This document shows, one piece after another, positions 7,041 through 16,708 of a stretch of DNA of 64,000 nt (position 1 is its first letter; every line of letters starts with the position of its first letter). The stretch comes from Candidatus Gastranaerophilales bacterium (GTDB lineage: Bacteria; Cyanobacteriota; Vampirovibrionia; Gastranaerophilales; Gastranaerophilaceae), in contig CALUPW010000007.1 of assembly GCA_944322785.1 (NCBI GenBank), positions 1 through 64,000 of the forward strand, read 5' to 3'. The notes under the pieces are model-generated. The model did not search any database. It saw only the letters and a list, made by a program, of their open reading frames with translations, and had not been told where the DNA came from. The position numbers and the translations under genes were made by a program.

Positions 7041-9731
7041 ATGGATATTAATGTAAAAAACACAGGCTATCAACAAGAATTAACGCTGCAGAGCAATAAT
7101 CATACAGAAAATCCCGCAGCGGCAAAGAGTCAGGATTTTGTTCCTGTCGGCAAATCGCAAAAGTCGGATGAAAATAATGAACTATACAAAAAACTTGGTT
7201 TAACCAAAGAGCAATTTGAAAAATTGTGTGAAGAGTATCCGGGATTTGAAACGCTTAAAGAGACACAGCAGCTTGAGCTTATAAATACAAAGCTTACGGT
7301 GCAGGAAGCCCCAAAATCAGAAAATAATACTGAAACAAAAAGTACATCCCTTAAAGGTCTGACAAGTCAGAATGGTGATGTACAAAATCCCGCAACAGCA
7401 GAATTAACAGAACAAACCGAGGAAGTTTTCAGTCCTAAAAAATATTCAGAGCTGTCAAATAAAGAAAAGATGCTGATTTACGCTCAGGAACTGGCAAAAA
7501 ACAGATTCATCTACGGTGATGCAGAAAATCATAAATCTGTAGAAGCGTGGGATGCTCTTACGCCTGAACAGCAAAAAAACTTGGTAGATAAAGAAGTTGG
7601 CGGGTTAAATAAAGCTAAAGCCGAAGGTCTTTTTGATGAAAAGTCAATAGGCAGATTTTTTGAATTGAAAATGAATCAGTTGCAGGCAGCAAATTTTCTG
7701 GGCGTAGATTTTGAAACTTTCAGTAAGGATTTACAAGAAGGGAAAACCTATGCCTTAGATGCAATTCATGATTATATTTTGTCAGTGCCGGATGAAGAAA
7801 AATCCGAAGGGCAAAAGTTATACATGAAAGAAAATGCATTTCTTTCAAATGCTGTTGTAAAGGCATGCATTGAAAATAATATCGGCGAATATTCAGATGC
7901 CGAAGGCATGGAGTATATTCTTCCAGCTTCAGAAATTTCTGCCAATTTGAAAAAGCTTGGAAAAACAGCAGTACAGGTTGAATATGATTATCTGAAAAAT
8001 AAAACAAACTTGAATCAGGAAGAAAAAACAAGACTTGAATCTTTAGGCAAATATATAAAAAGAAAAGCTGTTTTACATGAAAAGGCAAGCCAGAGAGTAA
8101 AAGATAAGTCTCTACAGGTGGATTACGGTAGATTAGACGCACTTGCCAAAACAGAATACGGAAAATTATTTAATTCAGCTCAAACTGTTGGTGAAAAAGC
8201 AATGGTTTTAGGCGCATATATTAAAAAAGCAACTGCTGATATGACACCCGAGCAAAAATCCGAATTTTTAGCGCAATTGGGTGATGAATTGCTTAATGAC
8301 CCTGCCAATTTGAAATTGATAGAGAGTTTTTATGCAGTACAACTACAGATTGCAAACAAAAAAGAACGGATGGCAATGGCACAAGAAGATGCCGGTATTG
8401 CACCTGAATTAAATGCGACAAATATAGAAAAATTAGGTGCCGATCAGGAATTATTAGCGGCTGTTCAAGAAACCCAGCAAAATATACAAGAAAATGACAG
8501 TGAACGCGGTACGGCTTTGATGACAACCGCAATCAATAATTCAACGGAGGATCAGGCTGTTATACTCGGTGAAGAGTATTCGGGCAATAAAGATGTAAGA
8601 GTTCAAAATGCTTACAAAGAAAAAGTATTCTCATTTGAAAAGAGTGAAAATCAAATGAAAGGTGCCGTACAGATAAAAGAAAACTCTAATGAAGAAGTTA
8701 TTGCCGATGCTGCAAGCAGAGCTAATGAATTAAATGAGGATATTCAAAATGAAGCTTTAGAATTACTGACCAAGGGCAGCAAACTAGCAACCAAAAAAGC
8801 AAACGAATCGGGTACTGTTTATAAGATGGCTGAGGAAAATCAGACAGAAGCCTTCAAAACCATGAAAAATAACATCGAAACGTTATTTGAAAATGACGAA
8901 GAAGCAATAGAACAGTTAAATATATTGTCCGATCAGATTTCCAAATCTCACAAAGACAACCAGCTTGCAATGCATGAAGAAATTATGAAATCCGAATTCA
9001 GTGCGGTTCAGGAACATGCAGCTGCAAATATAAAAGATTACGACCCGACAGTTCAATCAAAAGCTATTGATGTCGTTTATGAAACCGGTAATTCAAAAGC
9101 TGTTCAGGCTGTAGTCGAAAATCTTGAAAAAATGCCGCCGGAGGTTCAAAAAACCGAGGTAACACGGCTTGTCGGCGAGATTGCTTTGAACAATGCCGTT
9201 TCATCAGGGCAGCTTGAAAATCAAATAATGGGCGGAACATTAACAGCCCAACAGTTAAGAGAACTTTCGCCTGCCCAAAGACGGGAATATTTTGCTAAAC
9301 AATTTGATGAAGCACCGCCTGCCAAAAAATTGGAAATTCTGATGAAACTGGCATCTGTATCAAGCGGAATTCATCAGCGCACAATTTATACGGTTATTGC
9401 ACGATTTTCACCATCACTTTTAAAAGGTATGGTTGACAGAGGTATGGGCAAAACCATGCTGGAATCCGGTTTGCCGATTGATGCTGTAAATAAAATCATC
9501 ACTGTAATGAAATCATCTACAAATAATGAGGTAATTCAACAATTAAAAGAACTGAGAGCAGATTCAAGCTTTGATAAATATTTTATAGATGATAAAGATG
9601 AAGCTGATAATGAAAACAACAAGAATTTTACGGTGCCGAACGATTTAAAAGGTGCATTTGCCGCACGGATTGATAGCCCGACATATGAAAAATTGAAAAA
9701 ACATAAATCAACAATGTATATAAAATCGTAA
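7041..9731 (+). CDS. Large helical protein of unknown function
   Basis: The 896-residue product is Glu/Lys/Gln/Ala-rich and strongly helical by eye, with no signal peptide, membrane segment or catalytic motif that I recognise. The first ~140 residues are low-complexity and polar. Residues ~150-400 contain helical hairpins (for example LTPEQQKNLVDKEV). Residues ~660-760 look like short alpha-solenoid repeats (AVQEHAAANIKDY, SKAIDVVYETGNSKAVQAVVE), reminiscent of HEAT-type units. Start ATG at 7041 is preceded by a weak GAGAG. A strong terminator follows. It may form a unit with the preceding lineage-specific gene. A scaffold or protein-interaction role is only a guess from the helical repeats. 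Confidence 0.7.
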   Translation: MDINVKNTGYQQELTLQSNNHTENPAAAKSQDFVPVGKSQKSDENNELYKKLGLTKEQFEKLCEEYPGFETLKETQQLELINTKLTVQEAPKSENNTETKSTSLKGLTSQNGDVQNPATAELTEQTEEVFSPKKYSELSNKEKMLIYAQELAKNRFIYGDAENHKSVEAWDALTPEQQKNLVDKEVGGLNKAKAEGLFDEKSIGRFFELKMNQLQAANFLGVDFETFSKDLQEGKTYALDAIHDYILSVPDEEKSEGQKLYMKENAFLSNAVVKACIENNIGEYSDAEGMEYILPASEISANLKKLGKTAVQVEYDYLKNKTNLNQEEKTRLESLGKYIKRKAVLHEKASQRVKDKSLQVDYGRLDALAKTEYGKLFNSAQTVGEKAMVLGAYIKKATADMTPEQKSEFLAQLGDELLNDPANLKLIESFYAVQLQIANKKERMAMAQEDAGIAPELNATNIEKLGADQELLAAVQETQQNIQENDSERGTALMTTAINNSTEDQAVILGEEYSGNKDVRVQNAYKEKVFSFEKSENQMKGAVQIKENSNEEVIADAASRANELNEDIQNEALELLTKGSKLATKKANESGTVYKMAEENQTEAFKTMKNNIETLFENDEEAIEQLNILSDQISKSHKDNQLAMHEEIMKSEFSAVQEHAAANIKDYDPTVQSKAIDVVYETGNSKAVQAVVENLEKMPPEVQKTEVTRLVGEIALNNAVSSGQLENQIMGGTLTAQQLRELSPAQRREYFAKQFDEAPPAKKLEILMKLASVSSGIHQRTIYTVIARFSPSLLKGMVDRGMGKTMLESGLPIDAVNKIITVMKSSTNNEVIQQLKELRADSSFDKYFIDDKDEADNENNKNFTVPNDLKGAFAARIDSPTYEKLKKHKSTMYIKS

Positions 9732-9758
9732 GTCCTCAGGTGCAAAATTTGTGGTGAC

Positions 9759-9789
9759 AAAAAGCTGTTTTTATAAAAACAGCTTTTTG
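9759..9789 (+). terminator. Terminator after the 896-residue gene
   Basis: AGCTGTTTTT and AAAAACAGCT form a perfect stem flanked by A-run and T-run. Confidence 0.85.
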
Positions 9790-9884
9790 TTATATGAAGA
9801 CTTGCTAATTTGTTTTTTTTATAATTTAATATAGTTACAGCGGTTTTTTTGCCGCAAGTCCAAAAGAAAGAAGACAATTACAAA

Positions 9885-10751
9885 TTGCCGAAAAAAATTA
9901 AATTAGCAAAATATGCGGGTTTTTGTTACGGAGTAAAACGTGCCGTTGAAACCGTTACAAAATTGAAAGCCGAAAATCCGGATAAAGATGTTTGTGTACT
10001 GGGTGAGCTTATCCATAACACGGACGTTATCAATGAGTTGGAAAATCTCGGGATTAAAACGCTCGGTAAAATTCCGCAAGAGGGCAGCGGAATTTGTGTT
10101 ATAAGAAGCCACGGTGAAAGTCCGGAGGTTATTGAAAAAATTAAACATGCAGGATTTATTCCCGTCGATTTGACATGTCCTGATGTTAAAAAAGTTCAGC
10201 AAAAAGCCGTTGAACTTGCAAAAGAGGGCTATTTTGTCGTAATTGTCGGTAAATCCGAACATCCGGAAGTTGTCGCAATTACGGCAAACGCACGTCTTTG
10301 GACAGACAGAGTTGCAGTTGCGGCAACAGTCGAACAGCTTAAAAAATATGAAAATGAAATAAAATCTCACAAACGGGTGGGAGTTGTTGTTCAAACAACA
10401 CAGCGTATTTCAACTTTAAATTCTATAATCGAATATTTAACATCAATAGCAAAAGAAATCCATATAGCTAACACAATTTGTGCAAGCACCTCCATGCGGC
10501 AGAATGAAGCCAAAGAACTTGCAAAAAACAGTGATTTAATGATAGTTGCAGGTTCCAAAAAAAGTGCAAACACAACCCATCTTGCTGAAATTCTTAAAGA
10601 TATAACAACAACAATTCATATTGAAAATGCGGAGGAACTGGAAAATTATAAAGATTTAATCGAAAAAAAAGAGAATATTTCAGTCACGGCAGGCGCATCA
10701 ACCCCGCAGAATGTTATCGAAGCTGTTATTAAAAGATTAGAAAGTTTTTAA
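9885..10751 (+). CDS. ispH: 4-hydroxy-3-methylbut-2-enyl diphosphate reductase (IspH/LytB)
   Basis: Last step of the MEP isoprenoid pathway, making IPP and DMAPP with a [4Fe-4S] cluster. The three cluster cysteines are visible in GFCYGVKRA, DLTCPDV and NTICAST; substrate-binding HGE-type (RSHGESPEV) and GKSEHPEV motifs are present. I place the start at the TTG at 9885 because an A/G-rich AAGAAAGAAG lies about 10 bases upstream and family members begin just before the GFC motif; a longer in-frame TTG at 9849 has no ribosome binding site. It is followed 34 bases later by rpsA, an adjacency that is also known in other phyla, where the two genes are even fused in some clostridia. Confidence 0.93.
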   Translation: MPKKIKLAKYAGFCYGVKRAVETVTKLKAENPDKDVCVLGELIHNTDVINELENLGIKTLGKIPQEGSGICVIRSHGESPEVIEKIKHAGFIPVDLTCPDVKKVQQKAVELAKEGYFVVIVGKSEHPEVVAITANARLWTDRVAVAATVEQLKKYENEIKSHKRVGVVVQTTQRISTLNSIIEYLTSIAKEIHIANTICASTSMRQNEAKELAKNSDLMIVAGSKKSANTTHLAEILKDITTTIHIENAEELENYKDLIEKKENISVTAGASTPQNVIEAVIKRLESF

Positions 10752-10785
10752 ATAAATATTAAACAAACGAAAGGACACATAAAAA

Positions 10786-11862
10786 ATGACAACAACATTA
10801 GAAAAAACAAACATGGATGAATTTGAAAAATTATTGGAAGAATCCTTCTCAAAAAGCAACGCAGTTGCAGACATTGTTGAAGGAACAGTAATTAAAAAAG
10901 AACAGGACGGTTACCTTGTATCTGTTAAAGGCGCAAAAACAGAAGCATTTTTGCCGTTAAAAGAAATTTCAACCGCAGAAGGCGCAGAAACCGTTGATGT
11001 TGGTGACGTAAAAGAATTTTACGTATTAAAAGAAGAAAATGATGATGAAGGAATGCTTTTATCACTTAAACGTCTTGCATTTGCGCAAGCCTGGGCGCAG
11101 TTGAATGATGCAAAAATACAAGGCGATACAATCCTTGCAAAAGTTTCATCAATAGTAAAAGGCGGTGTCTTGGTTGATGTTGCGGATTTAAAAGGATTTA
11201 TTCCTTCTTCTCAATTGAGAACCGGTACTCCGTTTGACGGTTTGATCGATACAAAAATTGAAGTTAAAGTTCTTGAAGCTGATCCCAAGAAAAATAAACT
11301 GATTCTATCTCAAAGACAAGCAGTTGCTGAACAACGTGATCAGGTTGTAGACAATATACTTTCAACACTTGAAGAAGGTCAGGTTGTAAAAGGTGAAGTT
11401 GTAAGAATTGCTGATTTCGGTGCATTTGTTGATATCAACGGCATTGACGGCCTTCTTCCGATTTCCGAAATTTCATGGTCAAGAATCAAACATCCGTCAG
11501 ATGTAATTTCTCTTGGCGAAACAATCGAAGTTAAAATCATCAAAATTGATAATGAATTAAAAAGAATTTCGCTTTCATTAAAAAGAATGGGCGAAGATCC
11601 GTGGCAGCAAATTGAAGGTCAGTTTGAAGAAGGACAGGTTATTACAGGAACCGTTAATAAAGTAACCGGATTTGGCGCATTTATAAACATTTTCCCCGGA
11701 GTCGAAGCTTTATTGCCGGTGTCTGAAATGGCTGAAGAAAACGTAAATCCGTTTAACAGATTCAAAGTTGGTGACAGTGTTGAAGTTTTGATTAAAAAAT
11801 TCACACCGCAAGAGCACAGAATTGCGTTAAGCGTAAAGGATATTAACAAAGACGCAGAATAA
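10786..11862 (+). CDS. rpsA: 30S ribosomal protein S1 (four S1 domains)
   Basis: RNA-binding ribosomal protein that helps load mRNA on the 30S subunit. The 358-residue protein has four S1/OB repeats at about residues 29-95, 114-176, 198-266 and 283-352; the last two carry the classic GxVxxxxxFGAF core (KGEVVRIADFGAFVDI and TGTVNKVTGFGAFINI). Four repeats is the short form, compared with six in Escherichia coli. Start ATG at 10786 follows GAAAGGA. It lies directly downstream of ispH and probably shares its transcript. A GC-rich hairpin follows. Confidence 0.95.
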   Translation: MTTTLEKTNMDEFEKLLEESFSKSNAVADIVEGTVIKKEQDGYLVSVKGAKTEAFLPLKEISTAEGAETVDVGDVKEFYVLKEENDDEGMLLSLKRLAFAQAWAQLNDAKIQGDTILAKVSSIVKGGVLVDVADLKGFIPSSQLRTGTPFDGLIDTKIEVKVLEADPKKNKLILSQRQAVAEQRDQVVDNILSTLEEGQVVKGEVVRIADFGAFVDINGIDGLLPISEISWSRIKHPSDVISLGETIEVKIIKIDNELKRISLSLKRMGEDPWQQIEGQFEEGQVITGTVNKVTGFGAFINIFPGVEALLPVSEMAEENVNPFNRFKVGDSVEVLIKKFTPQEHRIALSVKDINKDAE

Positions 11863-11881
11863 TTTTTAAAATTATAAACAT

Positions 11882-11912
11882 ATACGCCCGCTTGCATTGT
11901 AAGCGGGCGTAT
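11882..11912 (+). terminator. Probable rpsA terminator
   Basis: ATACGCCCGCTT pairs with AAGCGGGCGTAT in a strong stem, but only a weak T-run follows. The next ~200 bases up to 12110 hold no gene that I can support. Confidence 0.65.
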
Positions 11913-12110
11913 ATTGTAAAAATTAAAATGAAGGTCTGGATCTCCAATATGTGTTTACTTTAGTACCATCACTTCTTGTATAGGAGCTTATATGTACAAG
12001 TTTTGTCGACAAGAGAATAACTTATATACTATTTTTAATATATCCTTCGGATTAAAAATTTGTCAAACATGAAATCTGTTTAAAAAGAGAGTTGTAATTA
12101 TTTTGTCCGC

Positions 12111-13112
12111 CTACTCACCGAAATAATTGCGGAGTCCGACTGTCAAATGTTTGTTTTTGCAGAGTTTTTTAAGTTTTGCAATTGCACGATTTTCAATCTG
12201 GCGAATGCGTTCACGTGAAACTCCGTATTGAGAACCGATTTCATCAAGCGTTTTTTTTGTGCCGCTGTTGTCAAGTCCGTAACGTAAAATCAAAACATCA
12301 CGCTCTTTCGGACTCAATTGATTGAGCATTTTTCTTATATCTTCAAAAAGATTTTCCTGTGAAACCCTGCTGTCAGGAGTGATTGTCGAATCATCAACAA
12401 TAAAGTCCGCTATTTTGGAACTATCTTCCGAGCTGTTTGCAGGTGTTTCCATACTTATTGTACTTTGTGCTGATTTGATAATGGATGTTAGTTTGTTAAC
12501 GGAGACCCCGAGACGATATGCAATTTCCTGTTTTGTCGGGGTGTGTCCGAGTTCGGTTGTCAAATCAATTGTAGCACGGCGGATTTTTCCTAAAGATTCA
12601 ATCATGTGAATAGGCAGACGAATAATTCTTGCTTTGTCTGCAATTGCACGTGTAATTGATTGTTGAATCCACCATGTCGCATAGGTTGAAAATTTGTAGC
12701 CTTTTGTATAATCAAATCTTCCGGCAGCCTTCATCAATCCGAGGTTGCCTTCCTGAATCAAATCAAGAAACGAAAGCCCGCGACCGATATATTTTTTTGC
12801 AATGCTTACGACAAGACGCAAATTGGCATTCACCAGAAGATTTTTTGAAAATTCATCCTGTTCTTCATATATTTTTTTTGCCACTTCAAGTTCCTGCTCT
12901 GCAGAAAGGAGCGGAATTTTTCCGATTTGCTGCAAATATATTTTTACACTGTCATCGGAATTAACGGATGCAAGACTCTCCTGAACTTTCGGGTCTTCAA
13001 CCGAATGAATAATTTCATCATCCTCATCCATCGGCTCAAGTTCATGAAAATTAATATCTTCATCCGAAATTTCGTCTGATAACAAACCAAGTTTTTCTAT
13101 TTCTTTTTTCAT
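12111..13112 (-). CDS. rpoD: RNA polymerase primary sigma factor (sigma-70 family)
   Basis: Directs RNA polymerase to housekeeping promoters. The 333-residue protein has region 1.2 (DSVKIYLQQIG), region 2 with the -10 recognition helix (FSTYATWWIQQSITRAI), region 3 (LGHTPTKQEIAYRLG), and region 4 with the -35 helix-turn-helix (LDEIGSQYGVSRERIRQIE). A short acidic N-terminus replaces the long region 1.1, as in cyanobacterial and Gram-positive primary sigma factors. Start ATG at 13112 has GATGGAGAG upstream. It lies 72 bases downstream of rlmB on the same strand. TTGACA and TATAAT-like boxes lie in that gap but with non-ideal spacing. A group 2 sigma factor cannot be fully excluded. Confidence 0.92.
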   Translation of the reverse strand: MKKEIEKLGLLSDEISDEDINFHELEPMDEDDEIIHSVEDPKVQESLASVNSDDSVKIYLQQIGKIPLLSAEQELEVAKKIYEEQDEFSKNLLVNANLRLVVSIAKKYIGRGLSFLDLIQEGNLGLMKAAGRFDYTKGYKFSTYATWWIQQSITRAIADKARIIRLPIHMIESLGKIRRATIDLTTELGHTPTKQEIAYRLGVSVNKLTSIIKSAQSTISMETPANSSEDSSKIADFIVDDSTITPDSRVSQENLFEDIRKMLNQLSPKERDVLILRYGLDNSGTKKTLDEIGSQYGVSRERIRQIENRAIAKLKKLCKNKHLTVGLRNYFGE

Positions 13113-13184
13113 AGATTATGAAACTCTCCATCTTCAAAATTATTATAATATGAATTTTTTGTCAAAACTATTTTTTTACGTTGC

Positions 13185-13925
13185 TTAACTATTTGTGTTC
13201 AACTTTTGCCGCAGGCTTTCAAATATTATAACAGCCGCCGCATTTGAAACATTAAGCGAGTTGAAATCCTTCATCATTGGAATTTTTACTTTAAAATCCG
13301 ACATTTTTAATAATGATTTTGACACTCCCGCATGCTCGGCGCCCATTATTAGTGCAAAATTCATATCATTGTATTTAATGTCATAATAATTATTATTTGC
13401 GGATGCATCAGCTGCAATTATCCACCAGTCGGTTTCTTTTAGACGCTGGATTGCGTTGACAAGGCTATTTACTTTTATAATCGGAATATGATTTATCGCA
13501 CCAGCGCTTGTTTTTTCAACAATTGAATTTACCTGAACGTTACGTCTTGAAGGAATAATAATTCCGCTTACACCGGCACATACACAGGAGCGGATTATTG
13601 CCCCGAAGTTGTGCGGGTCTTCTATTCCGTCAAGAATAACCAGAGATGCGTTTTCATGTTTTTGTTCAAGAAATTCCTCCAAATCAGTATATTTTAAAGG
13701 TGAAATTTGAGCAATAATTCCCTGATGGTTAAATTCGGAATATGCTTGAAATTTTTCTTTCGCAACAAATTGAAAAACGATTCCTTTTTGTTGTGCAAGT
13801 TCTTTTATTCTGTTGAGTTTTGCATCGTTATGAATGTTTTTGGAAATCAAGATTTTGTTGATTTCTCTGTTTCCGCTTATCAAAGCTTCTGTTATTGCGT
13901 TTTTGCCGAAAATTATATCATCCAT
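13185..13925 (-). CDS. rlmB: TrmH-family 23S rRNA 2'-O-methyltransferase (RlmB-type)
   Basis: SPOUT methyltransferase that methylates a ribose in 23S rRNA using S-adenosylmethionine. The 246-residue protein has an N-terminal substrate-binding domain (residues 1-75) beginning IIFGKNAITEAL, then the SPOUT knot with motif 1 (DPHNFGAIIRS), motif 2 (IMGAEHAGVSK) and motif 3 (SLNVSNAAAVIIFE). Length and motifs fit RlmB; the exact target nucleotide (G2251 in E. coli) is an assumption. It starts nine bases after nadA, so the two are probably co-transcribed. Confidence 0.9.
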   Translation of the reverse strand: MDDIIFGKNAITEALISGNREINKILISKNIHNDAKLNRIKELAQQKGIVFQFVAKEKFQAYSEFNHQGIIAQISPLKYTDLEEFLEQKHENASLVILDGIEDPHNFGAIIRSCVCAGVSGIIIPSRRNVQVNSIVEKTSAGAINHIPIIKVNSLVNAIQRLKETDWWIIAADASANNNYYDIKYNDMNFALIMGAEHAGVSKSLLKMSDFKVKIPMMKDFNSLNVSNAAAVIIFESLRQKLNTNS

Positions 13926-13934
13926 TTTATTTCC

Positions 13935-14843
13935 TTATTTTGAAACTTCAAGCATTCTGTCTATACATTTAAGTGCTTTTTTAGAAATTTCATCATCAAC
14001 TTTAATTTCAAAAGTTTCATTATTTAAAGATTCGTAAATATCTTTAAGATAATTCAATTTCATGCTTTCACAAATAAGATTTTCTTTTACAAGTATAAAT
14101 TCTTTGTCCGGATAATCCCGTTTTAATCTGTCAACAACCCCTTTTTCAGTTGCAATAATAAATTTTTTATCGGAGCTCTTTTTGACAAAATTCATAATAC
14201 CGGTTGTGCTTCCGACAAAATCAGCGTATGATACAACTTCTTCCCTGCATTCGGGGTGTGCCAGAAGTTTTATATCCGGATTTGCCGCTTTTACTTTTGA
14301 TGTTTCTTCCGGTTTGATATTGTGGTGTATAGGACAATAACCGCTGTAGGTTATGACCTTAACATTACCCAGTTGTTTTTCAACCCATCTGCCCAGATTT
14401 TGGTCAGGCAGAAATAAAACTTCGGGACTTTTTAGGCTTTCGACTATCTTGACTGCATTTGAACTTGTGCAGCAGATGTCACATTCCGATTTTACCTCGG
14501 CTGTTGAATTTATATAACATACCGTCGGGATGTTTGGATTTTTTCTTTTAAATTCTCTTAATTGCATCAAGTTTATCATATCAGCCATTTCGCATCCGGA
14601 TTTTAAATTCGGAAGAAGAACTTTTTTATCCGGACATAAAATTTTTGCAGTCTGTGCCATAAAATATACACCCGCAAATACAATTGTTTTGGCACCGGTT
14701 TTTGCGGCCATCTGGCTTAAATATAAAGAATCCCCCACATAATCCGCAACGTCGTCAATCTCAACATTCTGATAACAATGTGCAAGAATGACGGCATTTT
14801 TCCGTTCTTTCAGCTCCTTAATTTTGTTTACAAGCTCCTTCAT
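13935..14843 (-). CDS. nadA: Quinolinate synthase
   Basis: Condenses iminoaspartate with dihydroxyacetone phosphate to quinolinate in de novo NAD synthesis, using a [4Fe-4S] cluster. The 302-residue protein has AHCYQNVEIDDVADYVGDS near the N-terminus and conserved cysteines in LKSGCEMADM, SECDICCTSS and AHPECREEV, matching the cluster ligands. Iminoaspartate-producing nadB and nadC are not in the window. It is first in a minus-strand run with rlmB and perhaps the sigma factor; the start codon lies 113 bases from the divergent pilM gene. Confidence 0.95.
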   Translation of the reverse strand: MKELVNKIKELKERKNAVILAHCYQNVEIDDVADYVGDSLYLSQMAAKTGAKTIVFAGVYFMAQTAKILCPDKKVLLPNLKSGCEMADMINLMQLREFKRKNPNIPTVCYINSTAEVKSECDICCTSSNAVKIVESLKSPEVLFLPDQNLGRWVEKQLGNVKVITYSGYCPIHHNIKPEETSKVKAANPDIKLLAHPECREEVVSYADFVGSTTGIMNFVKKSSDKKFIIATEKGVVDRLKRDYPDKEFILVKENLICESMKLNYLKDIYESLNNETFEIKVDDEISKKALKCIDRMLEVSK

Positions 14844-14883
14844 TCGGGGTTAGTCCTCCATTTAGTGTAAATTTATGTTAAAT

Positions 14884-14913
14884 TTGCAACGTTCATAAAA
14901 TATATTGTATAAT
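14884..14913 (+). promoter_or_regulatory. Probable promoter of the pilM-pilO operon
   Basis: TTGCAA (14884-14889), 18-base spacer, TATAAT (14908-14913), about 44 bases before the coding start. Confidence 0.55.
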
Positions 14914-14956
14914 AAAAATAAGAATTAAGTACATAGGAAGAGAAAATTTATAAATT

Positions 14957-16681
14957 ATGGGTTCATCAAACAGTTTTACGGATTTTATCAGCAGTCTGAC
15001 AGCCGGCAACCGTCCGGATGTATATTTATCTGTTACACCCGGTATCGGGCTTGAGTTGATTCAGGTAGACGATGCAAGCAAAACTGTAAAAAATTATACA
15101 TACAGACCGCTTGCTTATAACGAATCTTTAAGAGAGATTGCAAATTTAGATGACTTTAAAAAAGTTCTGGCAGAAATGTTTGAGGAGTTGAAAATTTCTC
15201 CCAAATGCAATATTACACTCTGTCTTCCGACAGTTTTGTTCGGCTCGATTGAAATGTCCTTGATGCTGGGTGATGAAGCAATTACCGGAGCAATTACGTC
15301 AGAAGTTGAGCAGTCTTATGTTTTTAAACGTCATGATCCGATTGTTCAATGGATGGATTCAAACACAAACAGCGGCGAAAACAGAAAACTCTTTTATTCA
15401 GCAGTTCAACAGTTAGTTGTTGAAAATATCAGTGCAGCACTTACAGAGATGGGGGCTGCGCTTGTTGATGTTGAAATGTCGCTTGCCGCAACATTAAGAG
15501 CACTGGATTATACCGGTCTTGCGGCTGAAGAAATGAAAGACGGTGTAACATGGAATTTGATGACGGTCAACTCCAACGGCTATACCCTCGTTTCAATGTC
15601 AGGCAAGCAAATTGTAGATTACTATGAAGAACCTATTGCCGTAAAATCTTATGAAGGGGATGAAATCTATAATGTAATTTCATCTTCAGCTCAAATTACA
15701 TTAATGAGCTATCCTGCAAATTATCTGCTTGTAATTTCAGATACAGATTCTGTCAGTGCGGAATTGCTTGCTAAAAATCTTAATGTAGAATGTACTATTG
15801 AATATATTGAAAATAATAAATTCAAACGGAAAGAATTTTTGCCGGCAAGTTTGGATGTATTGCCGGATAATGTTTTAAAAATTTCGCTTCAGGCTATCGG
15901 TACAGCAATTACAAAAACATCTGATTATCCGATTTCGTTCAATTTTCTTGCGACAACCGGCGGCGATTCAGTTATTCAGGTTGAAACCGTAAAAATCCCG
16001 ATAGGTGAAAATGTATATGAAATTACGCCTAATATGGCAACTGTTGTTTCTGTTGTAATAAGTGCCATAATTTTTATACCTGTTTTGATTGCATTTTTGC
16101 TTCTGCCACAAATACAAGCGCAAAAACAGGCTGAGCTTGATGAATTGAATGCAAACATAAAACAGGTTGAGAAACAGATTGCAGAGTTAAAAGAACAGCA
16201 GCAAATAGCCGGAAAATTTAATATTAAAAGTGAGATTAATAAAGTTCTAGTAAACAACCGTATCAAATTAATGTCATACAGTGCAATCGGCGAATCCGTA
16301 CCGCCTGAATTGTGGCTTACCTATTTCTTGACCGAAGGTAACGGAAATATTTCAATAAAAGGCGGAGCAACCACTGTTGAGGATGTTTATTTGTTCTTTA
16401 AGAATGTAAAAGAGTATCTTGTTAAAAGTGATTTAAAACTTCAAAAATTAGAAATGCAATCAGATAATGTTGATGAATTTATGCAAAATCTGCCTGTAAC
16501 TTATGATTTTGAAATTTCAAACGTTTCCGCACCGGCAGCAACTTCTTCTGATGATAAAGGCAAAGGCGGAAAAGGTTCTAAAAACAACAAAAAATCAAAA
16601 GGTAAAAAAGGCAAAACAACAGGTCAGGCAGCAAATTTAGCACCTCAAAACAAACTTATAAGCGATACACCTATTAATTAG
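14957..16681 (+). CDS. PilM-PilN fusion-like type IV pilus assembly protein
   Basis: Inner-membrane alignment complex component of a type IV pilus or type II-like secretion system. The first ~340 of 574 residues resemble the actin-like PilM/GspL cytoplasmic domain in layout, but the ATP-binding motifs are weak. A single membrane helix follows at ~360-383 (VVSVVISAIIFIPVLIAFLL), then a coiled coil (~385-415) and a small periplasmic domain as in PilN. The C-terminus is Lys/Gly-rich (KGKGGKGSKNNKKSKGKKGK). PilM and PilN are usually separate genes. The pilO-like gene begins 27 bases after the stop. Assignment rests on architecture and neighbour more than on sequence motifs. Confidence 0.72.
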   Translation: MGSSNSFTDFISSLTAGNRPDVYLSVTPGIGLELIQVDDASKTVKNYTYRPLAYNESLREIANLDDFKKVLAEMFEELKISPKCNITLCLPTVLFGSIEMSLMLGDEAITGAITSEVEQSYVFKRHDPIVQWMDSNTNSGENRKLFYSAVQQLVVENISAALTEMGAALVDVEMSLAATLRALDYTGLAAEEMKDGVTWNLMTVNSNGYTLVSMSGKQIVDYYEEPIAVKSYEGDEIYNVISSSAQITLMSYPANYLLVISDTDSVSAELLAKNLNVECTIEYIENNKFKRKEFLPASLDVLPDNVLKISLQAIGTAITKTSDYPISFNFLATTGGDSVIQVETVKIPIGENVYEITPNMATVVSVVISAIIFIPVLIAFLLLPQIQAQKQAELDELNANIKQVEKQIAELKEQQQIAGKFNIKSEINKVLVNNRIKLMSYSAIGESVPPELWLTYFLTEGNGNISIKGGATTVEDVYLFFKNVKEYLVKSDLKLQKLEMQSDNVDEFMQNLPVTYDFEISNVSAPAATSSDDKGKGGKGSKNNKKSKGKKGKTTGQAANLAPQNKLISDTPIN

Positions 16682-16708
16682 AAAGTATAACGGAGAGATT
16701 TAATAAAT

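Noticed and set aside
9849..9884. Longer ispH start at TTG 9849
   Set aside because: No ribosome binding site precedes it, and family members begin close to the GFC motif.
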